From NCBI RefSeq assembly GCF_000281045.1, contig NW_008246178.1, positions 111,144-133,823 of the forward strand: 22,680 nucleotides of DNA, given 5' to 3'. The translations under genes and the position numbers were made by a program. Shown here in pieces: positions 8,653-19,636 of the stretch. Below the pieces are notes generated by a model. That model had not been told where the DNA came from. It did not search any database and worked only from the letters and a program-made list of their open reading frames with translations. Positions within the stretch are counted from its first letter, which is position 1; each line of letters begins with the position of its first letter. Source of the stretch: Saprolegnia diclina VS20 (lineage: Eukaryota; Oomycota; Saprolegniomycetes; Saprolegniales; Saprolegniaceae).

Positions 8653-9069
8653 ATGAACCTCCGGTCGGGCATGAGCGTGCAGGACCTCAAGATGATGACG
8701 GCCCAGCGCGAGTACCGCATCATGATGGAGCAGCTCTCGTCGTCCTCGTCGTCCTCGTCAGCGTCGTCGCCGAGCTCCAAGCACAGCGGGTCCTTCTCGA
8801 GCGGCGTGCACGTGTCGTCGCCGCGCTCGACGCACAGCTTTAGCCTGTCGGAAGGAAGCAGCGAGCCGAGCCCGGTGGCCAGCCCCGTACTGGCGCCGCA
8901 GCGACCACCGTCTCCGCCGCCGATGCAATTGCCGCACCACTACTACGCGCCCTCATCGTACGGCTACAAGAGCGCCGAGCAGCGCATGCTCGTGACCTGC
9001 GGCGGCCAAGTGGTGTCGCTCATGGAGGGCGTCCGGAACGTTCCGCAAGAGTGCTGCATCAGCCTCTAA
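8653..9069 (+). CDS. Small serine-rich protein with C-terminal CaaX box
   Basis: One uninterrupted exon encodes 138 residues. The start MNLRSGMSVQDLKMM is followed by TAQREYRIMMEQ, probably a short amphipathic helix. Then comes a disordered serine-rich tract from residue 29 (eight serines in a row, encoded by TCG/TCC/AGC repeats) and a proline-rich stretch (PQRPPSPPPMQLP). The protein ends ...VPQECCISL. The last four residues, CISL, fit the CaaX prenylation signal; leucine at the end favours geranylgeranylation, and the neighbouring cysteine could be palmitoylated. I infer a small membrane-anchored signalling or adaptor protein. The N-terminal motif resembles sequences I associate with oomycete proteins, but I cannot name a family. 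Its stop is 54 bp from that of the convergent EF-hand gene. Confidence 0.8.
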   Translation: MNLRSGMSVQDLKMMTAQREYRIMMEQLSSSSSSSSASSPSSKHSGSFSSGVHVSSPRSTHSFSLSEGSSEPSPVASPVLAPQRPPSPPPMQLPHHYYAPSSYGYKSAEQRMLVTCGGQVVSLMEGVRNVPQECCISL

Positions 9070-9123
9070 GATGTCGTGTACAAAAACTCTGTCTGGGTGT
9101 CCTTTTGTAATATAGCGTGATCT

Positions 9124-12100
9124 TTATTCTCGTCCAAGCACGGCTTCGAGGCTCGCTAGCACCTCTTTTTCCGTGAAATACTCGGTCGTTTGGTCCGTTT
9201 TGCCCGATATCCGAGCCACGTCCGGCAAGAGTAGCAGTGGCAGCGCATCGCGGCGCGCGTCGTTGCTGCGTGGCGCCAATGGCTGAGCCGGCAGCGACCG
9301 GATCGGCGGAGCGCCTGGCCACGGGGTAATGATGCCGCCGCACTGCTCAGTCGCCTCGTACAACTAGTGCGTGGCTATCAGATCTCGTCTTTCTCGAATG
9401 GCTGCTGTACCTGGTTCATCAAGTGCCAGAAGCGCTTCCACACCATTTGCACAGTGTGCTCGCCGGGACTGCCGCGCATCACTTGGAAGCCGGCGTAGCC
9501 TTCGACAAGGCACTTGAGGCAGCCGCAGCCCGCGCCTTGGCAACTGCGCAATGCGTGGGTCTTCGGGCAGTCGCGCGCCAGCGCCTCCAGCGTTCCCACA
9601 AAGAACGGGCGCAGCGACGGCCAGACCTAGAGCCATTGAAAACATAAGATCTTTCGACACAGCACTACCATGTTGAGGTCGGCGAGCGAGTTGACGGTCG
9701 CGCCGAGGTCGTCGTCGGCCATCCACGCTTTTTCGTCCAAGCCGTTTTCTTTGGCGACGCTCAGGAACGTCTCGGCGTCGATCGAGTCGCTGCCGGTGCG
9801 CCGGAGGGTCTCGCTAAAGAGGAGGAGGACATCGGCGTCGTCGAGGCGCTTGTCGATCGAGAGCACAATCCGCTGGAACTCGGCAAAGCTCAAAACACCG
9901 TCGCCGTTGTTGTCGCCAGCGCGGAAGGCGTCGCGCAAGTGCGCTTCGCGGCGGCTTTGCTCGTCGCGCCACTCGGCCACGACAAGGTCCAAAAACACAT
10001 CGGCGGCCACGACTTCGTCGCCGACGTCGGCGCGCGGGCTCTTGCCACGCAGCAGCTTCTCGAGAAAGGCCGCGATCGCCGCCGGCCGCATGGACGCGAG
10101 GCAGTGCGTTGCCGCGTCCATCGCACGCTCCAGCGGAATGTCCCAGTCGGCGCGGTCGGGCACCGGAAGCCGCGACACGCGGCCCTTCTTGGGCGCGTCG
10201 TCGTCGACGTCCATCTCGAGCAGCGTCTCGAGGCAGTTGAGGTAGTGGCGTAGCTCCGCGGCCGGCACTTCGTGGTACACAAACTTGCAAAAGGCGTCGA
10301 CACGGAGGCAGTCGCTACGATACTGGTCGAGCGCGACGCCGAGCGCGATGAGGTGCATGTCGGCGATCGACGGGAGGCCGTAGGCGTGCAGGAGCGTCTG
10401 GTAGCAGATGCGCGCGAGCGAGTTGGCCTTGAGCGGCTTCGTCTCGCGCTTCCGGCGATAGAGCTTCTCGGCGTAGACGTCCGAAATAAGTTTGAGGACG
10501 ACGCCGAGCGGCTTCTTGCAGTACTGCGCGAGCTGGTCCGAGTTGATCTTCCACGACGTGACGAGCGACGCGAACGCGTTGGGCACGACGCTTCTGTCGA
10601 GCTTCTTCTTGTTTTTGGATTTCTTGAGGAGCGCAATCACCGTCAGCGGCGCCTTGCGCACTTGAACCGGCTCGTCGTCGTCGTCACCACCCCCATTGCC
10701 ACTTGCCTAACACCGTATGATGAGGAGGATGATGGAGTGCAGCCTGAGACACCGTCGCGGGAAGCGCGGCGCCGTCGTCGTCGGTCTGGCACGCGACGCT
10801 CGCCGTGCCCTCGGGCAACGATCGCAGCGCGCGTTCGTGGAGCGTGCTGTCGCTAAAGCGCCGGAGACCGCGCGACGTCGAGGGCGTCGACGACACCCGT
10901 CGGTCTGAAATTTCGCGCAGTGCGAGCAGCTTGTGGCGCGCATTTGGCGCCTACGATACTCAATTGAGCGTCACTAACTCAAGTACGAGCGACCGTCGAC
11001 TCGGTCGGTGGCATGGCGCCGAACGCGCCCTCGACAATATCGTCGAGCAACTCTGCTCGGCCCGTCGCGTTGTACGTGGCGACGACGTTGCTGACTACGG
11101 CTTCGAACGTCGACGTGGACGCGCGCCGCATCGCCCGTTGCAGCAGCTGCGCCACGTCTTCGGCGCTGAGACCGGACACGAGTTGCATCTCGAGCGATCG
11201 CGGGCCGTTCGGCGCGACCTCGGGCATGGACGCGGCGAGCGACTGCAAAATGGTGGCCCGCGCCTCGGGCTCCAGTTGACGCAAGACCTCGAGCGTCGTC
11301 GCAACAGTTTGTCCGACCTCGACCAAGTGCGGCGGCGTATGGGGCGCCGACGTCGAACTAGTCGGTGCTGCTTCGATTGGCGGGGCAGTCGGAGCTACGG
11401 CGGGAACGACGGCGGCCTGGACAGTGGCAGAGGACAGGACGGCGGCGGGCGCGGCAGGGTGGACGGACGGGCGAGGGGCTGCGGGGTTGCCGCCTGCGCT
11501 GACGGCGAGGCCAAAGAGCTCGCGCACGTAGCGCTGGATGGACTTGACGGGCTTGGCCGTCTCGAGGTCGACGCCGTGAGCCTCGAGGTCCTTGGCAATG
11601 GCCTCCATGGTCGCGAAGAGCACGTTGAGTCGCATTTCGTTGGTCATTCCCGCCACGTGTTTCTTGAACGGCTCAAGGAGAAAGAGGCTATGGGCGTCCA
11701 GCGCGAGACGGTCCGCGAGCGAGAGCGACCCGAGGTAGTCGGCGACAATCGTCTTGGCGCCGTCGCCCTTAAGGAGCGTCTTGAGAAGCCGCAGCTTCCC
11801 GTCGCGCGACACGATCGAGGAGTAGACGGCGTCAATGACAAAGTGCTCAAGATTGATGTGCTCGGAGGTTGTCCACGTCTGGAGCAGCTTGCACACGTCG
11901 TGGAAGAGCGCCTTTTGCTCCTACACTACACACTTCAACACCCGTGGGCGATGAAAAGAAGCGCATCACCAGCGGCGCAAACGGCGTCGGGGACGCTGCC
12001 AACGCCGTCAGCGCCTCGTGCAGGCGGCGCGGCGTGAGCATGGTCGCGGACACGGGGCGCGGAGTCGTCGCCTCGGCGAGCTGGCGGCGCTGGTCCGGCG

Positions 12101-13582
12101 AGAGCGCCGACATGAGGTCGTTGAGGAAGTCGTATTCGTGGCGAGCACCGAGGGCGACCTCCAAGAAGCCGGCGCGGCAGCCGGGCGAGCTGCAAAAGTA
12201 CATGTGCACGAGACACATGGGGTCGGCCACAAACACGAGCGAGTCGCGGATCCGCGCGAGCTGCGCCTCGTCGCGCCCGAGGATGTTGGCGAGGACGAGC
12301 GCTTCGCCTTCCGGCCTACTCCATAGTTTGGTGACCTGACGGTACGATCTACTACGGTGCACCCGAGGGTGTTGAGAATGGCCTCTGTGCGCTCGACAAG
12401 ACTGAGCTCATCGAGGAGACCCGCCACGACGATGCCCTTCGTGTCGGTGTCGAGCACCTTGGCGAGCGCTAGGATCTGGCGGCAAATCTGCGACGGCGTC
12501 GACGACGACGCGTCCGAAGGCTCGTGGCGGGATTGGCCAGCGAGCTTGCGCCCGAGAGCTTTGCGGATGTCGTCGGGGAACCGTTGCAAGCCGCGTTCAA
12601 TAAGGTCTGCCGAGCACACTTCGAGCACGCGGACTTTGTCAGCGTCCGTGAGGTTCTACGCGTTCTATCCAGCGACAGAGCACGATGACCAAGAGTACGT
12701 ACGCGCACAGTGGTGCGTCGGGGCAGCCCGAGGTGCGACGTCAGCGCCTGATCGTGCTCGAGCTCTCGGAGCTGCACGAAGAAGGGCTTGCGCTGGTAGA
12801 AGGACCGCACAACGTCGCCGATCGCGCTGGGCGCTGCCTCGGACGCTTGGGCCATGTGAAAGTGCAGCCCGTCCATCTTGGCGCCAAAGTGCGACGAGCC
12901 GTAGATGCTGTACTCTATGCAGCGACGACTAAGAAATTATAAGACACAGGTATGCGGTCGCACCGAGACCGATCACAATCTTCTGCAAAAGCGACTTGTA
13001 GCTGCCGAGGATGCCTGGCATTTTGTACAGGGCCGCAAAGCAAGCGGCTGTCTCAATGACATTCGGCCGACCGGCCTCGGCCGTGAAGTTTGTGAGCTGG
13101 TCGAGCTTGTACTCGGTGAAGAGCGCAAACGACGTAAACTGGCCTTTCTCCGCCTCGTACGTCTGGAGCCAGTGCTCGACCTCGGCGTCGGCGCAGAGAT
13201 ATCGCTGCGCCTGCAGAATCTCGCGACCTGGCGCGTTCGCAGACGGTAGCAGCGTCGACTTGAACGAGACAGGCGACGGCTCGGTCGTCATGGGCCGGGT
13301 GTCGACGATGGGCTTGCATGGCGACGGCTCTTCTGCCAGGTGGCCGCCGAGCAGTACGTGATCGATCTGCAGCTTGATGCTCGAGAGGCGCTGGTCCAGC
13401 CGGTCCGCCTCCAAACTCGTTTGGATGATGGGGTGCACGGCGCCGCCCGCCAGCGGCTTTCTACGCAAGACGCCATGAGGCGAGCGAGCCGACGAGTGCT
13501 AGGCGTACAGGTCGGTGCGCTTGCGTCTGTATTTGTTTGGCTGCGTCGCCTCCAAGATGGGGTTGACCTTGAACGGCTCCAT
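9124..13582 (-). CDS. Large EF-hand protein, 1344 residues, function unknown
   Basis: Ten exons (minus strand): 13582-13509, 13460-12970, 12914-12703, 12655-12363, 12315-11970, 11920-10994, 10950-10753, 10706-9669, 9626-9411 and 9363-9124. Introns are 42-55 bp, all end in TAG, and the phases sum exactly to 1345 codons. It starts MEPFKVNPILEATQPNKY. The first half is mostly helical. A proline/alanine-rich disordered segment lies near residues 615-670. An acidic patch (GDDDDEP) precedes RKAPLTVIALLKK. One canonical calcium-binding loop, DNNGDGVLSFAE, is at about residues 1112-1123. A degenerate second loop (TGSDSIDAETF) follows. The next exon holds a cysteine cluster (CQGAGCGCLKC). Cytoskeletal, flagellar or signalling roles are possible; I recognise no named family. 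Two donors (GTCGCT at 10993, GTCTCG at 12969) are non-consensus but preserve frame. Confidence 0.85.
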
Positions 13583-14202
13583 GCCCCTAGCTCAATGCAT
13601 GGGCGACGATCATAATCCTGCACGCTGTCGCACCCCGTCCGCTCTTGGTTGTTGTCGCGTCGCAGCGTGTCGGCTACAGCGAGCCCATGAGCGTTTTGTG
13701 CAACACGTGCGGAATCCTACGCGCCGGCTTGGCCACCGCCCGCGGCGACGTGCTGTTGGACGCGGTTGTTGTGCGTCGGAGTCCCGGCGCGCGGGGCTTC
13801 TTGGGCGAGGGCTGCTGGCGCCCGTGCATTTTGACTCCGCCGTTTCTGGGAATCCCAACTGCAGCGAAACGCATGCCAACCTTGAAGACTTGATCTCGTC
13901 AAGAGAACGGAAGCTCTCGGGAAGAGCGCGACCGTGTTCAGGCGCTGCCGTTAACATCACTTTGGCGCCCGTTCCATGCTCTTCATGTCCTTTGGTTGCC
14001 AACGAAGTTCATTTCGACTACGATATTTCTGTTGTCGACTAAAGATGGACTACGCGTCGACTAAAATTGAGTTGACCACCGTGGCCTTTCCCGCATCGCC
14101 CGTTTCTTTGCACTGATTGGCCAAAAAGCGGACTCCGAACGACAGGATTGGTCGATTTAAAGCTTGACGGCCCATGTTGTATTTAAATTTCGGGCTCGGG
14201 CG
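13583..14202. other. Divergent spacer with two inverted CCAAT boxes and a possible small ORF
   Basis: This 620-bp gap lies between the start codons of the EF-hand gene and the coiled-coil gene. ATTGG motifs at 14116-14120 and 14147-14151, then an AT-rich TTTAAA-type patch (about 14154-14190), make a plausible promoter for the coiled-coil gene. Between them and the EF-hand gene, a minus-strand frame (13874-13674, 66 codons from ATG) gives a basic, proline-rich peptide (HGRQQPSPKKPRAPG, ending HKTLMGSL). The opposite strand has a frame starting at 13687 with LCNTCGILRAG. At most one is real, and I could not splice either to a neighbour. Confidence 0.35.
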
Positions 14203-15747
14203 ATGGAGGACGTCGACGACGAGGCCATCAGCATCGAGCTCCTCCGCGAGGACAACCTCATGCTCGAGGAGCGCATCGAGGCCATGAGCAAGAAGTGCAG
14301 TGCCATGCAGCAGGCCAAGCTGGAGGCTGAGGCGCGCGCTGCAGCGCTCGATGCGGACCTCGCCGCCCTCCGCAAGGTTGCTGCTGGCCAAGAACAAGTC
14401 GACCCCAACAGCGCTGCCGACTGGCACGACGAGCGTGCCAAACTTCTCGAAGAGGTTCAAACGCTACTCAAGGTGAAGGAGCTCAACGAGAAGCGCGTCG
14501 GCGATCTCTCCAAGGACCTGCAACGCCTCTACAAGCGGCTCAAGACGGCCGAGCCAACGACCGGCGACTCGGAATACGTCGAGCCGTTGTTGCAGGACCA
14601 AGAGACGTGGCAGAAGCAGCAGCAGCTCGTGCAGGACCTCCTGCGCCAGTGCAAAGAGAAGGTGTACGCCGAGAAGCACGCGCACAAGCGGCGACGCGTG
14701 GACCCCGACACCTCGGAGCACGACAAAAGCCTCCAGGAGGTCATTGCGCACTTCAGAACCGAGGCGAGCGAGCGCAACGAGTTTGAGAAGCTCGAGGCGC
14801 AACTGCTGCAGGAGCGGCTGAGCGAACTGGAGGCGCAGGGTGGTGAGCCGAGGTCGGAGCCCGTGTCGACGGTCGACGTATCCGACCTGGAGACCCAAAT
14901 CGCTTCGCTCAACGAAGAGAACAAGAAGGGCAGGCTCTTTGTCTCGGCGCTCCAAGACGACCTGAAGCGGCTCGCGCACGAAAAGCTGCAGCTCGCCAAA
15001 GACATGCAGGAGGCGCAGCGGCGCATCCAGGCGCTCACGATGGACAACCTCCAGTTCAAGCTCGAGAAGAACGAACTCAAGCACCAAGTCCAGAGCGAAG
15101 TGACGAAAAACGCAGCACTGCAAGACCAAGTCGACGACGTCACGCGGCAACTTGCAGAGGCCACCGCGGAGGCAAGCCAGCTCCAAGACCACCTCGTGGC
15201 GGCGCAAACGCAGCTACTCGCTGCGGAGGCCGAGGTCGCAGACTTGCACAAACGACTCCAGGAAGCCACTGCATCCACGAGCACAGCTGCCGCGGCGCGC
15301 TACGACCTCGAGACGACGCTCGAAGCGGCAGAGAAAGCGCGCGACGAGCTCGCCGAGGCCAAGGGCTTTTGGGAAGACAAAGCTGCCAAGCTGGAGCGGG
15401 TCGTACTCCAGTATGGATCTGAGATCCAGTCGCTCAAGTTGTCGCTGGCCGACGCCGAGGCCGCGGGGCCACCCGAGCACACCCCGGCGTCCGTCGCGCA
15501 CGGCCAGTCCATGGTGCAGCAGTTCTATTTGCGCTACTACAAGGCGGCTGAGACGTCGCACCGGTCGCTCCTCGACGCCACGCGGGCCAAAGATGCAGCG
15601 CTCGCAGCACAAGGTGCCGACCTCACGCACATTCGCCACGTACTCTCGTCCATCGTGCACGCTTCGTTGCCAGACGACGTGTCGAGCACGCTCCAAGGGC
15701 TGCTTGCGGGCCTCGAGAGGCCAGAGTTACATACAGAGTCAATGTAG
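14203..15747 (+). CDS. Long coiled-coil protein
   Basis: One uninterrupted exon encodes 514 residues from the first ATG after the AT-rich promoter (MEDVDDEAISIELLRE). Almost the whole length is Glu/Gln/Leu/Lys/Ala-rich heptad sequence, for example LLREDNLMLEERIEAMSKK, QKQQQLVQDLLRQCKEKVY and LTMDNLQFKLEKNELKHQV, indicating an extended dimeric rod. A basic cluster HKRRRVDPD near residue 165 could be a nuclear localisation signal. Short breaks with Pro, Gly and Ser (GGEPRSEPVSTVD; GPPEHTPASVAHG) separate rod segments. The C-terminal 70 residues (from MVQQFYLRYYKAAETS) are helical but less heptad-like. Low-complexity coiled coils cannot be assigned by eye; a centriolar, flagellar or Golgi tether role is only guesswork. 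Long frames on the opposite strand are shadows. Confidence 0.85.
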   Translation: MEDVDDEAISIELLREDNLMLEERIEAMSKKCSAMQQAKLEAEARAAALDADLAALRKVAAGQEQVDPNSAADWHDERAKLLEEVQTLLKVKELNEKRVGDLSKDLQRLYKRLKTAEPTTGDSEYVEPLLQDQETWQKQQQLVQDLLRQCKEKVYAEKHAHKRRRVDPDTSEHDKSLQEVIAHFRTEASERNEFEKLEAQLLQERLSELEAQGGEPRSEPVSTVDVSDLETQIASLNEENKKGRLFVSALQDDLKRLAHEKLQLAKDMQEAQRRIQALTMDNLQFKLEKNELKHQVQSEVTKNAALQDQVDDVTRQLAEATAEASQLQDHLVAAQTQLLAAEAEVADLHKRLQEATASTSTAAAARYDLETTLEAAEKARDELAEAKGFWEDKAAKLERVVLQYGSEIQSLKLSLADAEAAGPPEHTPASVAHGQSMVQQFYLRYYKAAETSHRSLLDATRAKDAALAAQGADLTHIRHVLSSIVHASLPDDVSSTLQGLLAGLERPELHTESM

Positions 15748-15774
15748 AACCGCATTATTAGTGTCGTAGTGCCT

Positions 15775-18700
15775 TTACAGCATCTTGTCGGTGGAGAGGA
15801 TGATGGCGTCGAGAGACGAGGCCTTGAGCTCACCGTCCATGACGTTGACAGCGGTCGCAGCCCACGGCACGCGCAGCGCGAGGAGCGGCGTCGAGGGCCC
15901 GTCGGACTCGTGCACGTCGGCCAGCATCGGGAGCAGGTCGTGGAGGCCGTAGACGTTGATCCACGTTTTCGCAGCCGCAACACCGGACGTCCGCACAACG
16001 TCGAGGAGCTTGGCGCGCGCCAGCGCATCGATCTGCGCGGAAATGTCGAGGTGTTTTTCCGACTCGTCGGGAAAGAGCAGCTAATGTATTTGGCACGTGT
16101 CGACTACAACATAGGAAATACCTTGACTTCGTGCATGGCTCGAAAGTAGATGGCAAAAGCCTCGAGCGTCGGCGCGTCAAAGCACTGCGGAAACGCCGTA
16201 CGCTGCAATTGGGGAAAGACAGTCTATCCACATTGACTTGAAGCATTGATACTTGCAAGAGAGAGTACGTCAGTCACAAAGGCCTTGGTGCCGAGGCGGC
16301 TGTAGTCGTCCGGATACCACGTCTTCATCGTGCTCGCCATGCGCAACGCCTTCATTGCATCGCCGCGCTCAAACTCGGTGGCGATCAGTTGGTGGAGCTA
16401 CGCGTGACGCTGCGTTCGTCATCAATGGGCCAAGCACCGTACCTGGTTCCAGAAATGGACTTGGTGCGCCGCGTCCTCGGTCGTCATCGCATCTGAAAGC
16501 ACCTCGCGGCCCTTTCCGGTGCACTGGAAACGCGTCGCCGTCTTGCTCAAGAGGCGCTCGAGGCGCGGGTAGAGCTGCGGCAGAAGCAGCATCGACTCTT
16601 CGCGGAGGAGACCGGTTGCGACCATGTCCATGATCAGTTGGTGCCACTGCGCACTCAGACGCACCTACCATTGACACATTGATACGAATCCCACGTACAA
16701 CACAATGTCTACAAGCAGCGGTAGCGTCGGGAGCCCGTCTTTGGACAGAGCAAAGCGCACGAGTGCGTTGCGGGGGCCCGTGACAGCGACGGCGTCCAAG
16801 TGCGCCTCAATGAAGCGCGACTCGCTCAGTGGATCGTTCATCGCGTGCAGGTCGGCGGCACTTAGCAGCTTGAGAAGGACATCGGAGATGTACAGCGGTG
16901 AGACGCGCGCCAGCACCACGAGTACCTAAACAGTGTCGTGAGATCAACTTCATGATCGAAGTCGGACCGGGCACGCCTCCAACGACAACGAGAGCTGGTC
17001 CAAGCACAACTGCGACGAGACGTCGACGCTCTGGTAGATGGGCCTACACATCACCAGCTAAGACGGAGAGCATGCCAAGTCTTGTCAACTTGTGGATCCA
17101 GTAGAGAGATCGGACGAGCGTGATGCCGTGCGCCTTGATGAGGTCTTCGCGCGGGAGGAGGTGACGAAGGGCTTGCTGGCGCACAATGGCGTTGACGTCC
17201 TCCAAGCACAGCTGCGGCACGAGGTGGGCGAGCGCTGTTCGCGTCTGGACAGCGCAACATGTCAGCGCCGACTCAAACGCCGTCTATGCCAACGCAGTGA
17301 GTGTACGACAGCGTTTGCTTGATGTACCAGCGTTGTGTCGTCGAGCTTGATGTGCCCAAGCTTCTCGACCGCGTTGGTCATGGTACTGTCCATCGCCAGC
17401 GCCGTGGGCTGACCGACGCCCATTTGCACGACGCGGAGACCGCACTGGAAGAGGCGGAAGGCGTCGTCCGCCGTCTCGAGGCGCATCGACATGGCATGCA
17501 AAAGCTCCGAAAGCGACACGACGCGGTCGACAGCGATGCAGCCGCGCGCTTCGTTCTCCTTGAGCTCCGCCTACAATTCGTCCTAGCTTCAACCTCCTCA
17601 TGAAAATGACAAGGTACGTCAATCGAGCCAAGGAGCTCGCGCATGGCATCGTGGTGCTGGCCAAGGAACGCGCCAAAATGAAGGCAGATATCGCGCCAGA
17701 AAGTGTCTGCGGGCTCCGTGCGCAGCCTATTGGCCATTACTAAATGCTCAAAACGAACGACGATACCGGGCGAGGATGACGCAGAAGGTCGACGCGACTT
17801 CCTTGCTCGTTTCGCCCGACATGATGGCGTTCTCGCACCCGAACGACGACGTCTCGAGGCCTGGGAAATGTTAGAATGTGAAGGGGTACGGTACGCACCG
17901 AGGCAGATCCAGAGGGCTTCGGCGAGCGCGCGGCTCGTTTTGAGGTTGCTCGCGACCGTCGGTAATAGCAGCATGGGCAGCCACTGGTACACTTGCAGGT
18001 GCCCGAGGAGAAAGTGGCGGTGCATCACGAGCGCAAGGAGCTCAGTGAAGCGCTCCGTCTCGTAGTACCCGTGCCGAATGGCCTGCGTGACGCTGAAAAA
18101 GACGTTCTTGCCCAAAGCGGCGCTCGGGACGCGGTCAATGTTGAGGTAGTAGAGCCGACACGCTTCGCGGATGAGGTTGACGACCTCTTGGTCGCGCTGG
18201 GACCCCGAGACGCCTTGGAGCGGCAACTTTGCGAGCTCCGATCTACGCGAAATGTAATAAAAACGGGCATCTCGAGAAAACATACCGCGCGTAGGGCAAG
18301 AGGAGGTTTGTCCACGCCGCCTCGGCGAAGGCGTGGCTGCTGCGCACGACGACGCACAGAAGCGAGTACTCGTCGGCGTCCAGCGCAAACTGGAGCAATT
18401 CGTCCGACGGACTTTCGAGCAAAACCAGCTCGACCGTCTGCAAGAAGACATCGGGGAGCATGCGTCGGCTGCCCTCCGTCGGCACCCTACCGCAGTGATT
18501 GGATGGCTAATCTCACGCCTCTCGTACCGCTGAAACGTGCTTAGCGCCGTGCCAAAGACGCGAACGATGGCTGTGACGTGTGCAGCAGCGTCCAGAGCAT
18601 CGACGCGGCTCGTCTTCTGGTTGAGCAGCGCTTCGTACAGCGACTCCCTATACCCAATATCATAAAGAACCTGACGTATGCGCTCTACAGACATGAGCGC

Positions 18701-19636
18701 GAGGCAAAAGGCGACGCGGAGAGGCGTCTGGTCGACGTTACCGACGCGCATGCGCGTCACGAGCACGTCGAGCGCGCTTTTCTGCCCAAGGACGTCGAGG
18801 CGCCAGAGTGGCAGTAGCGCCGTCGCATCGCGCGCCACGCGGGCGAGCGTCGAAGCGACCGACCCGGGCTCGGCCAGTGGCGCCAGCACAAGAACAACGC
18901 TTAGCGCTGCGTCGCGAACACTCGCGTCGGTCGAGATGGACGCGAGGACGTGGACGAGGGCGGTGGTCTGGAGGCAAAGGCCGAGGTCGCCCGTGAATGC
19001 GTCGGCCCAGTCGACGTGTACGCTCAGGATTGCCCACGTGCGCACGAGCTCCTCGAGCGTCTCGAGCGCGTCGACGCGGACGTTGGGAGGCGACGTCTCC
19101 GAGAGCCCAATTGCTTCGAGAGCTGGCACGCCCACATCGATGAGCCACGCGCAGAGCACATTCCTCGCATCTTCCTCGGCGACGAGCGGGTCCAAGAGGG
19201 CTGTGAACTTGACCTTGGTGCGCAGAATCTCAAAGATCTTTTGCGCATGCCGGAAGAGCTCGCTAGAATGACGATGCTATCGACTGGCATTCATGCAAGC
19301 GTGCGTACCGGACGGCGTACATGTCGGTGGACGGGTCGCGGAGGCGGTCGGGCGAGTACGTCGTGAGGGCGATGGCGAGGGCGTGGCGCGTCTCGTGGAG
19401 CATCTGCGGCACGGCTGCTAGGGCTCAGTACCAGTGGCGACGAGAGGGCGCACGTACTGTCCGGGCCAAAGTTGGCCGCGTAGGCCTTGGCGAGGTCGTA
19501 CCAATGGTCGAAGAGGAGCGCGGAGGCGTCCCTAGCGCAGGTCCTTAGCGACGTGTGGGCGAGACGACTGCTCGTACGACTGCTCGTACGCGGCCGTCGA
19601 CTGCAGCTGCGCCTCGATGAGCGCAAACAACGTCAT
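15775..19636 (-). CDS. Large helical-repeat-like protein, 1072 residues, function unknown
   Basis: Sixteen exons (minus strand): 19636-19578, 19531-19458, 19417-19309, 19262-18528, 18486-18286, 18242-17899, 17860-17767, 17726-17618, 17570-17328, 17283-17090, 17043-16968, 16925-16704, 16664-16443, 16397-16269, 16223-16122 and 16080-15775. Introns are 38-47 bp, and every junction holds the frame for 1073 codons. It begins MTLFALIEAQLQSTAAYEQ and ends SLDAIILSTDKML. The sequence is almost wholly amphipathic helix, rich in Leu, Ala, Val, Asp and Arg, with repeated patterns such as VRVDALETLEELVRTW and TQAIRHGYYETERFTELLAL. It has no transmembrane segment and no catalytic motif. It resembles ARM/HEAT-type scaffolds or karyopherins in texture, but no family signature is clear. 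The weakest junctions are at 17089 (GTTGAC), 16967 (GTCCGA) and 16703 (GTGTTG). It converges on the coiled-coil gene, 27 bp between stops. Confidence 0.8.
19566..19589. repeat. 12-bp tandem duplication spanning a splice donor
   Basis: GACTGCTCGTAC occurs twice in direct succession (19566-19577 and 19578-19589). On the minus strand each copy presents the same donor GTACGAGC at the end of exon 1 of the helical-protein gene. The two donors are 12 nt apart, so either choice keeps the frame and adds or removes the four residues YEQS. Confidence 0.75.

Noticed and set aside
8733-8771. TCG/TCC trinucleotide repeat as a mobile or structural element
   Set aside because: It is simply the codon run for the serine tract of the CaaX protein.
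10805-12037. 410-codon open frame on the plus strand
   Set aside because: It is the mirror of EF-hand gene exons 6 and 7, is Arg/Gly-rich, and has no recognisable domain.
14464-15284. Two long minus-strand frames (about 250 codons each)
   Set aside because: Both are shadows of the coiled-coil gene; Leu/Val-rich or Ser/Cys-rich text results from reading GAG/CTC-type codons backwards.
17058-17115. 58-bp intron in the helical-protein gene (GTCCGATC to GTCTTAG)
   Set aside because: It keeps frame but discards good coding sequence (VRSLYWIHK). The 46-bp intron 17044-17089 keeps both that and the frame.
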